Shown in pieces: positions 5,274 to 10,167 of a DNA stretch of 10,167 nt (within the stretch, counting starts at the first letter, position 1; the number at the start of each line of letters is the position of its first letter). The notes beneath the pieces are model-generated. The model did no database searches and had not been told where the DNA came from. It was given only the letters and a program-made list of their open reading frames with translations. Location: positions 1 through 10,167 of the forward strand of contig JAGARL010000118.1 in NCBI GenBank assembly GCA_017622255.1. The letters are read 5' to 3'. This DNA comes from Methanocorpusculum sp. (lineage in GTDB: Archaea > Halobacteriota > Methanomicrobia > Methanomicrobiales > Methanocorpusculaceae). Position numbers and translations under genes: made by a program.

Positions 5274-5921
5274 TCAGGCCAGGATGGCATCCGCAACTTC
5301 GGAAACACCCTCGCCTTTCTTGAGAACGGTCTTGATGATGACCATCTCCGGGTTGTAGCGCTTGATGTCGGCAATCATGCGTTCAACGTTGCATCCGACA
5401 GCTTCTGCCAAGTCAACCTTGTTGATGACAGCGATGTTGCAGTCTCTAAACATCATCGGGTGCTTGTTTACGACATCATCACCTTCTGTAGTGGAGATGA
5501 CAACAATTCTCTTTTCTGCGCCGAGCTTGAAATCAGTCGGGCAGACCATGTTGCCGACATTTTCGATGAAAACAACATTTACACCGTCTAAGTTCATGTG
5601 GTCCAGTGCATGGTGAACAAGGTGCGCGTCTAAGTGACATTCCTTTCCGGTGTTTGCATTGTATGCCTGAATGCCGGTCTTGACAATTCTCTGGAAGTCA
5701 TCGTCTCCGTAAACATCGCCGGCGATGGCGGCCGTAACAAGACCTCTCTTCTGCAGCTCGGGGACAAGCTGCTCGATTAAGGAAGTTTTGCCGGAGCCAA
5801 TCGCACCGAGGAGATCAAACGCGCGGACACCGTGTTCTTTGAAGTGTTCTGCGTTGTGCTCGGCGAGACGATTGTTTGCGCCGTATATTTCGGCTTCCAT
5901 AGAAACATCAATGTGATGCAT
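5274..5921 (-). CDS. hypB: HypB, nickel-insertion GTPase for [NiFe] hydrogenase maturation
   Basis: From the ATG at 5921 this is 215 residues starting MHHIDVSMEAEIYGANNRLA, the usual archaeal HypB N-terminus. HypB hydrolyses GTP to deliver nickel, with HypA, to [NiFe]-hydrogenase large subunits in the cytoplasm. Counting from that ATG, the P-loop GAIGSGKT is at about 39-46, the metal-binding cysteine-histidine in GKECHLDAHLV at 95-96, FIENVGNMVCP (Walker B/G3 region plus the third metal cysteine, C127) at about 118-128, and the guanine-specificity NKVD at 167-170. An in-frame ATG at 5939 would add six residues, but it lies upstream of the transcript start predicted from the TATA box at 5954-5947, so I reject it. 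No histidine-rich nickel-storage tail is present and no hypA is adjacent. Hydrogenases are central to H2-dependent methanogenesis. Confidence 0.95.
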   Translation of the reverse strand: MHHIDVSMEAEIYGANNRLAEHNAEHFKEHGVRAFDLLGAIGSGKTSLIEQLVPELQKRGLVTAAIAGDVYGDDDFQRIVKTGIQAYNANTGKECHLDAHLVHHALDHMNLDGVNVVFIENVGNMVCPTDFKLGAEKRIVVISTTEGDDVVNKHPMMFRDCNIAVINKVDLAEAVGCNVERMIADIKRYNPEMVIIKTVLKKGEGVSEVADAILA

Positions 5922-5946
5922 ACCAGATATATTAGTCACAAAAGGG

Positions 5947-5954
5947 TTTATAGA
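5947..5954 (-). promoter_or_regulatory. TATA box of hypB (decides its start codon)
   Basis: The minus strand reads CTATAAAC here, within GTATCTATAAACCC. A start 26 bp downstream falls near 5925, leaving about four bases before the ATG at 5921. That makes hypB essentially leaderless, consistent with the lack of a Shine-Dalgarno sequence. Confidence 0.6.
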
Positions 5955-6048
5955 TACTCATACCAAATGAAAAAATCGTCTTACTAACCTCTTTGTGCCG
6001 TAACACGACAGCAGACTTATTTTCTCGAAAAAGAAACTACTATTCAGT

Positions 6049-6312
6049 ATGGCACTCCGCACAATATATCCCTGCTACTTCGATGTTTCCTTAACCCGCA
6101 AGGAAGGAAGACGCGTTGCAAAAAGTGAGGCAGTTCCGCAGCCGAACCTATCCCGCCTTGCCCGCGCGGCAAAATCCGCAGGCATCACCGTTGCAGAAGA
6201 GGACGCATCCAAATCCCACCCTGCCCGCTGGTTTGCAAGAGAAGGAAGACTGGTCGTTGACTTTGCCGGTTCCAAAGAAGAGCTCCTGCACAAAATCGCA
6301 TCCGCGCTCTAA
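6049..6312 (+). CDS. srp19: Signal recognition particle 19 kDa protein
   Basis: The 87-residue protein has the SRP19 signature from its first residues: IYPCYFDVSLTRKEGRRVAKS (about 6-26; the family motif is YPxYFDxxxTRxEGRRVPK), a helix PNLSRLARAAKSAG, and the KSHPARWFAREGRLVVDF block (about 55-72). SRP19 binds 7S SRP RNA and helps SRP54 assemble, so it acts in co-translational targeting of membrane proteins. The length is typical of the short archaeal form. A weak TATA-like TATTTT at 6018-6023 would give a near-leaderless transcript. It is divergent from hypB (about 130 bp between start codons) and is followed after three bases by the PHP gene, so the two form an operon. Confidence 0.95.
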   Translation: MALRTIYPCYFDVSLTRKEGRRVAKSEAVPQPNLSRLARAAKSAGITVAEEDASKSHPARWFAREGRLVVDFAGSKEELLHKIASAL

Positions 6313-6315
6313 GAT

Positions 6316-6960
6316 ATGTACGATTTTCACTGTCACACAACCTACTCTGACGGAGAACTCATCCCGTCCGAACTTATCCGCCGCATGGCATGTATCGGAT
6401 ATACCGAGATGGGAATCGCCGACCATGCAGACTTCTCTAATGTCGCAGAACTTATCGCCGCACAGAAACGCGTGAAGCGCTCGGCAGAACTGTACGGAAT
6501 CAGTCTCTACACCGGCGTTGAGCTGACGCATGTTCCGCCAACGGAAATTGATGAGTTAGCACACCTTGCAAAATCTCTCGGCGCAGAGATAGTAATAGTG
6601 CATGGAGAAACAACCGCAGAGCCGGTGGCAGACGGCACAAACCATGCGGCCCTTTCTTCAGATGCGGTAGATATCCTCGCACACCCGGGACTTATCACGG
6701 AAGAAGATGCAGCACTTGCCGCAAAGAATGGGATTTATCTGGAAATCACTTCCCGCGGCGGACATAACAGAACAAACGGGCACATTTTGTCCCTTGGACG
6801 GCGCGCGGGAGCATCATTTGTGATTCAGTCCGACATTCACGCACCGGGAGATATCATCTCCGCAGATATGCGCTATATTACGGCCCGCGGGGCAGGGATG
6901 ACGGAAGCGGAGGCAAAAACCGTTCTTTCCCTCACAGCTGAGGATATCCTCAACCGCTAA
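6316..6960 (+). CDS. PHP-domain metal-dependent phosphoesterase (histidinol-phosphatase-like)
   Basis: The 214-residue protein is a single PHP domain. Metal-binding motifs are in the expected order: HCH at 5-7 with D12 in YSDGE, ADH at 35-37, E69 in TGVEL, H96 in VHGET, H123 in LAHPG, and SDIH at 172-175 carrying D173 and H175. These residues form the trinuclear metal site of PHP phosphoesterases. The family includes histidinol-phosphatase of the HisK type, YcdX-like phosphatases and polymerase proofreading domains. With no his genes nearby, histidinol phosphate is only one possible substrate. It begins three bases after srp19 ends, so it is co-transcribed with it. It has no membrane segment and is presumably cytoplasmic. 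There is no clean U-tract after the stop. Confidence 0.88.
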   Translation: MYDFHCHTTYSDGELIPSELIRRMACIGYTEMGIADHADFSNVAELIAAQKRVKRSAELYGISLYTGVELTHVPPTEIDELAHLAKSLGAEIVIVHGETTAEPVADGTNHAALSSDAVDILAHPGLITEEDAALAAKNGIYLEITSRGGHNRTNGHILSLGRRAGASFVIQSDIHAPGDIISADMRYITARGAGMTEAEAKTVLSLTAEDILNR

Positions 6961-7027
6961 TTCTATTTTACCGTTCTGGGAAACACTTTTATAGAACCAC
7001 AACATCATAAATATGTGCATATATATT

Positions 7028-7100
7028 CTGCGGTTTGATTCGCACCGCAGTCGAGCGCTCAAACGAATCACATTGAATGTTCCACGGGGTTTGTTTTTTT
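7028..7100 (+). promoter_or_regulatory. Candidate structured leader of gar1: H-type pseudoknot plus U7 tract
   Basis: CTGCGGT (7028-7034) pairs perfectly with ACCGCAG (7044-7050), leaving a nine-base loop. Seven bases of that loop, TGATTCG (7036-7042), are perfectly complementary to CGAATCA (7064-7070). The result is a geometrically sensible H-type pseudoknot: 7-bp stems, one-base first loop, 13-base last loop. The loop could instead pair via GTTTG (7033-7037) with CAAAC (7060-7064). A T7 tract (7094-7100) then runs into the TTG start of gar1, the same signal that ends transcripts elsewhere in this window. Upstream, TTTTATAG (6987-6994) would start transcription near 7016 and include the element. 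AT-rich alternatives at 7007-7027 would start inside or after it, in which case the repeats would be DNA sites. Confidence 0.45.
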
Positions 7101-7431
7101 GAAAGTCGCAGGAAAGGTTGTTGCCAAACGCGGAAAGCGTCTTCTCATCGCGGAGTGTGACGCAGGGCAGCTTCCCCCGCTCTACATCAGCGTTGCTGAC
7201 GAAACAAGCAAACCCGTTGGAAAAATAGTAGACCTCTACGGCAGTGTGGCAAGGCCGTATGTCACTGTTCTGTGCGGAGAAAACGCATCGGAAGTTGTGC
7301 CCGGCACGATTCTCTATGCGATTCCCGAGTCTAAACCGGAATCGAAAAAGAAGAACTTCCGCCGCCAAAACAGCAATCGGAAACAGTCGCCGTTTCCGAA
7401 AAGGAATTTGAAGAAGCATGACAGAAATTGA
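7099..7431 (+). CDS. gar1: Gar1, H/ACA ribonucleoprotein subunit
   Basis: The 110-residue protein has the Gar1 core: [19 protein letters not shown], then [29 protein letters not shown] strands (about 25-53) and [10 protein letters not shown], the G-x-V-x-D-x-x-G-x-V-x-x-P-Y-x-x-V pattern of the six-stranded barrel. Gar1 binds Cbf5 in H/ACA ribonucleoproteins and speeds release of RNA after pseudouridylation. The C-terminal 28 residues are strongly basic ([14 protein letters not shown] onward) without the RGG repeats of eukaryotic Gar1. No ATG or GTG precedes the conserved core in frame, so TTG at 7099 is the likely start, with GGGG (7086-7089) as a weak Shine-Dalgarno. It overlaps tfb by 14 bp, giving a coupled operon, an arrangement familiar in methanogens. 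Confidence 0.9.
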   Translation: MKVAGKVVAKRGKRLLIAECDAGQLPPLYISVADETSKPVGKIVDLYGSVARPYVTVLCGENASEVVPGTILYAIPESKPESKKKNFRRQNSNRKQSPFPKRNLKKHDRN

Positions 7432-8437
7432 AAAACTGAGACAGTTAAAACAGCAGCGGGAAAAGATGAAAGAGCGTCAGGGCATTGCCCTCGCTCCAAA
7501 GGAGAAGGAAAAGCCGGCAGGAGAGAACACTGCAGTCACTGTCTGTCCGGAGTGTGGAAGCAAGCAGTTAGTGCATGACTATGAGCGTGCAGAGCTGGTC
7601 TGTCAGAACTGCGGTCTGGTCTTAGACGACGACTTCATCGACCGCGGACCGGAGTGGCGTGCATTCGACCACGACCAGCGCATGAAGCGTTCCCGTGTCG
7701 GAGCACCGATGACCTTTACTATTCACGACAAAGGTCTTTCCACGATGATTGACTGGAGAAACCGTGACTCCTACGGTCGTGCAATCTCCTCCAAGAACCG
7801 TGCACAGCTCTACCGTTTAAGAAAGTGGCAGCGCCGTATCAGAGTTTCCAACGCAACGGAGAGAAACCTTGCATTCGCCCTTTCCGAACTTGACCGTATG
7901 GCATCCGCACTCGGTCTGCCGAGAAACGTTCGTGAGACTGCCGCAGTCGTGTACCGTGACGCAGTTGACAAGAACCTGATTCGCGGAAGAAGTATCGAAG
8001 GTGTGGCCGCAGCTGCCCTCTATGCAGCATGCCGCCAGTGCAATGTTCCAAGAACGCTTGATGAAATCGCAGAAGTTTCCCGTGTCACGAGAAAGGAAAT
8101 CGGCAGAACCTACCGCTTCATTTCCCGTGAGCTCGGCTTAAAGCTGCTCCCGACCTCTCCGGGCGATTATGTGCCGAGATTCTGTTCCGGTCTCGGTCTC
8201 AAAGGAGAGGTTCAGTCCCGTGCAATGGAGATTTTAAAGCAGGCAGGAGAGCGCGAACTGACCTCCGGCAGAGGACCAACCGGAGTTGCCGCCGCTGCCA
8301 TCTACATCTCCTCGATTCTCTCCGGTGAGAGAAGAACCCAGCGCGAGGTTGCAGACGTTGCAGGCGTTACCGAAGTCACCATCAGAAACAGATACAAAGA
8401 GCTTGCAGAACAGCTCGACATTGAGATTATTTTATAA
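7418..8437 (+). CDS. tfb: Transcription initiation factor IIB (TFB)
   Basis: The 339-residue protein is full-length archaeal TFB. A charged N-terminal extension (about 1-40, rich in K, E, Q and R) precedes the zinc ribbon CPECGS...CQNCGLV (C43, C46, C62, C65). The B-reader/linker [19 protein letters not shown] follows at about 79-97. Two cyclin-fold repeats come next, with parallel motifs [16 protein letters not shown] near 195 and [17 protein letters not shown] near 287. The C-terminal [13 protein letters not shown] is the helix-turn-helix that reads the BRE upstream of TATA. TFB bridges TBP-DNA and RNA polymerase at every promoter, including those noted in this window. It overlaps gar1 by 14 bp and is followed by a T7 terminator. 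Confidence 0.98.
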   Translation: MTEIEKLRQLKQQREKMKERQGIALAPKEKEKPAGENTAVTVCPECGSKQLVHDYERAELVCQNCGLVLDDDFIDRGPEWRAFDHDQRMKRSRVGAPMTFTIHDKGLSTMIDWRNRDSYGRAISSKNRAQLYRLRKWQRRIRVSNATERNLAFALSELDRMASALGLPRNVRETAAVVYRDAVDKNLIRGRSIEGVAAAALYAACRQCNVPRTLDEIAEVSRVTRKEIGRTYRFISRELGLKLLPTSPGDYVPRFCSGLGLKGEVQSRAMEILKQAGERELTSGRGPTGVAAAAIYISSILSGERRTQREVADVAGVTEVTIRNRYKELAEQLDIEIIL

Positions 8438-8442
8438 TCCTC

Positions 8443-8449
8443 TTTTTTT
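8443..8449 (+). terminator. U7 tract terminator of the gar1-tfb operon
   Basis: Seven thymines begin six bases after the tfb TAA, with no GC-rich stem before them, like the other T7-T8 tracts after stop codons in this window. Confidence 0.6.
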
Positions 8450-8490
8450 CCAGAATCTTTAATAGTCTCCCGTCTTATATAGGAGGAGAT

Positions 8491-9054
8491 ATGAAATTCT
8501 TTGCGTCTTTGTATAATCTTCTCTTTGACCAGAAGACGTTTTTCGCAGAAAATAAACCCGCAGGACTGAAAATCCCGATTCTCATAACCGCAGTTTATGC
8601 AGTTGTCTCTGCTCTTGTCTCGATTCCCCTGCTTGGAGAAGCGGCAGCTCTGGTACCGGCGGAACTCTCCGGCATAATTATCGGAACCGGCGTTATCTCC
8701 ACGCTGATTATGACCTTTATCACCTGGGTGTTTGTTTCCGCACTGTTCTTTGCCTGCCTGAAGTTCATCGGCTATGCAGTCTGTTCCTTTAAGGACATTC
8801 TCTCTGTCTGCAGTTATGTCTCGGTGATTCTGATTATCAGCTCGGTACTGACTCTTCTTGTATGGTTTATCGGTGCAGCCCCGGCAGTTCTCCTGCTTGC
8901 CCTGCAGGGAGTGTTCCTGCTCTGGTCCATTCCGGTCTGGTACTTCGGCTTTGCCGCTGTCTGTGACATTCCCGCAAAGAAGCTGAAGATGAGCATCGCC
9001 GTGCCGGTTATCCTGATGGTTGTTGTCTCGCTCTTCTCCCTGATTGGAGCGTAA
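8491..9054 (+). CDS. YIP1-like five-helix membrane protein
   Basis: The 187-residue protein starts with a short amphipathic, cytosolic segment, LYNLLFDQKTFFAENKPAG. About five transmembrane helices follow, near 27-47, 66-92, 104-127, 132-157 and 167-185. The 'P..FF' opening, the polar start of the central helix (FACLKFIGYAVCSFKDILSVCSYVSV) and the W-x-x-x-x-WYFGFAAVCDI-like stretch are how prokaryotic YIP1-domain proteins look. The family's role in archaea is unknown; proteins of this type are often placed beside other membrane proteins. AGGAGGAG (8481-8488) just before the ATG is an excellent Shine-Dalgarno. TTTAATAG (8458-8465) is TATA-like, but would start the transcript at about 8487 and remove that site, so the promoter is uncertain. 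It converges on the next gene with only two bases between the stops. Confidence 0.75.
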   Translation: MKFFASLYNLLFDQKTFFAENKPAGLKIPILITAVYAVVSALVSIPLLGEAAALVPAELSGIIIGTGVISTLIMTFITWVFVSALFFACLKFIGYAVCSFKDILSVCSYVSVILIISSVLTLLVWFIGAAPAVLLLALQGVFLLWSIPVWYFGFAAVCDIPAKKLKMSIAVPVILMVVVSLFSLIGA

Positions 9055-9056
9055 CC

Positions 9057-9449
9057 TTACTCCCCAATATCTTCTTTTTTCTCCAACAGCTTCCCGGTAA
9101 AATCATTCAGCGAAAAGAACGCGACAACCAGCGCGATGATAAACGCAGAAACAGGCAGAATACTTACATCGTGCATGAAATAATCCAGAACGGTAAGCAC
9201 ACCAAGAGTAGCCGCGGCATCAAGCACCACAAACAAAATCTGTGCAGTGCGGCCGGAAAGTTTTCTTAATTCAAAAAGTATCCGCGGAATCGCCGAGGCA
9301 AATATTTCCAGCGGGAGACTGACTGCACAAAACAGAACGGCAAAGACAACAGCAGTCCAGACGGACGTGAACTGGAATCCGTAAATTACCAGAAGGATAC
9401 AGAAAAGTACTGCAATAAATTTCAGAATTTTTCCAACAATCCGGTTCAT
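9057..9449 (-). CDS. YrvL-like small membrane protein
   Basis: The 130-residue protein has four predicted helices (about 8-25, 28-52, 69-91, 97-115) and a charged tail, LLEKKEDIGE. The layout and spacing resemble the YrvL family known from Bacillus: a tyrosine-serine-like loop before helix 2, acidic residue plus proline in SLPLEIF, VLDAAATLGVLTVLDYFMHDVSI in the third helix and loop, and AFIIALVVA in the last. In B. subtilis YrvL is linked to regulation of oxalate decarboxylase. Whether that role extends to an archaeon is unknown. The match is from memory, so the family call is tentative; the gene itself is secure. The start at 9449 is chosen because GAGG (9457-9454) lies just upstream. That site is inside a hairpin (9450-9470). 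The 3' end faces the YIP1-like gene. Confidence 0.68.
   Translation of the reverse strand: MNRIVGKILKFIAVLFCILLVIYGFQFTSVWTAVVFAVLFCAVSLPLEIFASAIPRILFELRKLSGRTAQILFVVLDAAATLGVLTVLDYFMHDVSILPVSAFIIALVVAFFSLNDFTGKLLEKKEDIGE
9075..9080 (+). terminator. Possible U6 terminator of the YIP1-like gene
   Basis: Six thymines lie on the plus strand 21 bases after the YIP1-like stop. They fall inside the 3' end of the convergent YrvL-like gene, where they encode Lys-Lys on the other strand, so the signal could be a coding coincidence. Confidence 0.3.
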
Positions 9450-9470
9450 GCATCCTCGTTGGATGGATGC
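9450..9470 (-). promoter_or_regulatory. Hairpin over the ribosome binding site of the YrvL-like gene
   Basis: GCATCC and GGATGC (outer ends 9470 and 9450) form a 6-bp stem with a nine-base loop directly before the ATG. The 3' strand and adjacent loop contain GAGG, the ribosome binding site. A register shift, CATCC/GGATG with a five-base loop, is also possible. Folding would hide the site and could regulate translation. The palindrome ATGCGCAT (9467-9474) overlaps its upstream edge. Confidence 0.35.
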
Positions 9471-9487
9471 GCATACTAAGTTTCCGC

Positions 9488-9495
9488 AAAAAAAA
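9488..9495 (-). terminator. U8 tract terminator of the methanogenesis-marker operon
   Basis: On the minus strand, eight thymines begin seven bases after the stop codon of the 79-residue gene, after a CTCCCTC stretch and without a stem. It closes the operon entering from the right. Confidence 0.6.
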
Positions 9496-9502
9496 GAGGG
9501 AG

Positions 9503-9742
9503 TTATTCCCCGATGAATTTTTTAATTTCGGCGTAGAGGAACTCGTTTACCTTCTCAATCTCTTCACGCTTTCCGCGGAATGCCAGAAGCTCGCGTTCAT
9601 CATTTACCATATTAGCAAAGTTGAGCGGTCTGGTAACAGAAACCAGCTCAACATCGAACTTCAGCGCTGCATCGCGGATGGCGGCCCTTGGAGTTCCCGG
9701 CGGGATGACAAGGTCAAATTCGTCCTGGATATCTTCGGTCAT
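9503..9742 (-). CDS. Small conserved hypothetical protein in a methanogenesis-marker operon
   Basis: The 79-residue acidic, soluble protein (MTEDIQDEFDLVIPPGTPRA at the N-terminus) has no cysteine and no membrane segment. It appears to alternate strand and helix: DLVIPPG, a helix around RAAIRDAALKF, VELVSVTRPLNF, ERELLAFRG, then a C-terminal helix KREEIEKVNEFLYAEIKKFIG. This beta-alpha-beta-beta-alpha order suggests a small ferredoxin-like fold, which is inference. Its ATG is two bases after the stop of the marker-14-like gene, so the two are co-transcribed and translationally linked; GGTAAG upstream is a weak ribosome binding site. The location suggests a methanogen-specific role, but I cannot assign a named family. 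It is followed by a T8 terminator, so it is the last gene of the operon. Confidence 0.78.
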   Translation of the reverse strand: MTEDIQDEFDLVIPPGTPRAAIRDAALKFDVELVSVTRPLNFANMVNDERELLAFRGKREEIEKVNEFLYAEIKKFIGE

Positions 9743-9744
9743 AA

Positions 9745-10167
9745 TTACTTACCAATTTTTTGTCTCTTCGCCATAATACACTTTCCGCCCCGAACACCGC
9801 CAATCGGGCATTTCGGCTGGCCGATGCTGTTCATACAGCGGCCCATCAGGGCAGAACCGCGGGCAAGACCGTCGTCAACGAAGACTAAGTGGTTAATCGG
9901 CTCGTCATAGAGTCCGCGCTTGGTAACTCCTTCTAAGATGTACTGCGGTTTGTTTCCGGAGATGATTGCACGTCCGGTAAATCCAATGGAGCTGTTCTTT
10001 GGGAGCAGGCCCTTCTCGGCACAGATGTCGATAATCTGCAGTGCAATGTCTGCACAGACGCGGTCAACAACGTCCTTGATGACCGCTTTGTTTTCCGTCG
10101 GTGCCATCTCGGCGCCGATAGCCTCGAGCTCCGGAATCTTATCGCCGTTGACACCTGCATCGACACC
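9745..10167 (-). CDS. Methanogenesis marker protein 14-like, C-terminal part
   Basis: The minus-strand frame is open from the window edge to the stop at 9745, giving the last 140 residues. The ATG at 10107 is internal: 20 further in-frame residues (GVDAGVNGDKIPELEAIGAE) precede it. The C-terminus has IGFTGRAIISGNKPQYILEG, FVDDGLARGSALMGRCMNSI, then GQPKCPIGGVRGGKCIM and a basic end. The glycine-rich GFTGRA segment and VDDGLARGSA look like nucleotide-binding strands of the Hsp70/actin ATPase superfamily. This combination is what I recall for methanogenesis marker 14, a protein restricted to methanogens with unknown exact function. The three C-terminal cysteines may bind metal (inference). It is followed after two bases by the 79-residue gene. 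The identification is from memory and rests on about a quarter to a third of the protein. Confidence 0.72.
   Translation of the reverse strand, partial: GVDAGVNGDKIPELEAIGAEMAPTENKAVIKDVVDRVCADIALQIIDICAEKGLLPKNSSIGFTGRAIISGNKPQYILEGVTKRGLYDEPINHLVFVDDGLARGSALMGRCMNSIGQPKCPIGGVRGGKCIMAKRQKIGK

Noticed and set aside
5921-5939. Longer hypB start at 5939
   Set aside because: It lies upstream of the transcript start predicted from the TATA box and extends beyond the normal archaeal N-terminus.
6316-6960. RNase P subunit Rpp30 for the PHP-like protein
   Set aside because: All metal ligands of a true PHP phosphoesterase are present (HCH, ADH, HGET, AHPG, SDIH). Archaeal Rpp30 has a degenerate site and a different N-terminus.
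7028-7072. H/ACA guide RNA upstream of gar1 (stem 7037-7042/7064-7069 followed by ACA)
   Set aside because: The hairpin would be only about 36 nt with a three-pair upper stem and no K-turn, too small for a usual archaeal H/ACA guide. The pseudoknot explains the pairing better.
1-10167. CRISPR arrays, insertion sequences and replication origins
   Set aside because: I saw no regularly spaced repeats, transposase-like protein, terminal inverted repeats, or clustered origin boxes with an Orc1/Cdc6 gene.

Overview
The window looks like a piece of a hydrogenotrophic, gut- or sediment-type methanogenic archaeon, most likely Methanomicrobiales and probably Methanocorpusculum-like. The archaeal evidence is SRP19, ribosomal protein S8e, Gar1, transcription factor B and DUF2240, plus TATA-type promoters and transcripts that end on bare U7-U8 tracts. 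The methanogen evidence is a HypB nickel-insertion GTPase and the C-terminus of a methanogenesis-marker (marker-14-like) protein. The genus is inference; the domain and lifestyle are well supported.

Layout. At the left edge lies the 5' end of purE (minus strand), divergent from a class V aminotransferase that ends at a T7 tract. From about 1350 to 3644 is an accessory block. It contains a two-gene operon (a 79-residue protein built of three 11-residue repeats, translationally coupled to a duplicated four-helix membrane protein), then an eight-helix membrane protein that converges on, and overlaps by 20 bp, a TetR-family regulator. From memory, all four resemble protein types common in gut Firmicutes rather than archaeal core genes. 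Both promoters of the block carry candidate operators, including the heptamer TATTTCC. A tRNA-Val(GAC) gene bounds the block on the right.

From 3826 to 5921 everything is on the minus strand: a DUF2240 gene coupled to an unidentified 138-residue gene, rps8e, and hypB. Divergent from hypB is the srp19-PHP phosphoesterase operon. Next comes a gar1-tfb operon, preceded by a leader that can fold into an H-type pseudoknot followed by a T7 tract abutting a TTG start. This is the most striking non-coding structure in the window.

The right end holds a YIP1-like membrane protein convergent with a YrvL-like membrane protein, and then the 3' end of a methanogenesis-marker operon (minus strand) that runs off the window. 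There is no integrase, insertion sequence or CRISPR array, and no stretch over 300 bp lacks a gene. The candidate novelty is twofold: the regulated, Firmicutes-like membrane/repeat-protein block and the structured gar1 leader.
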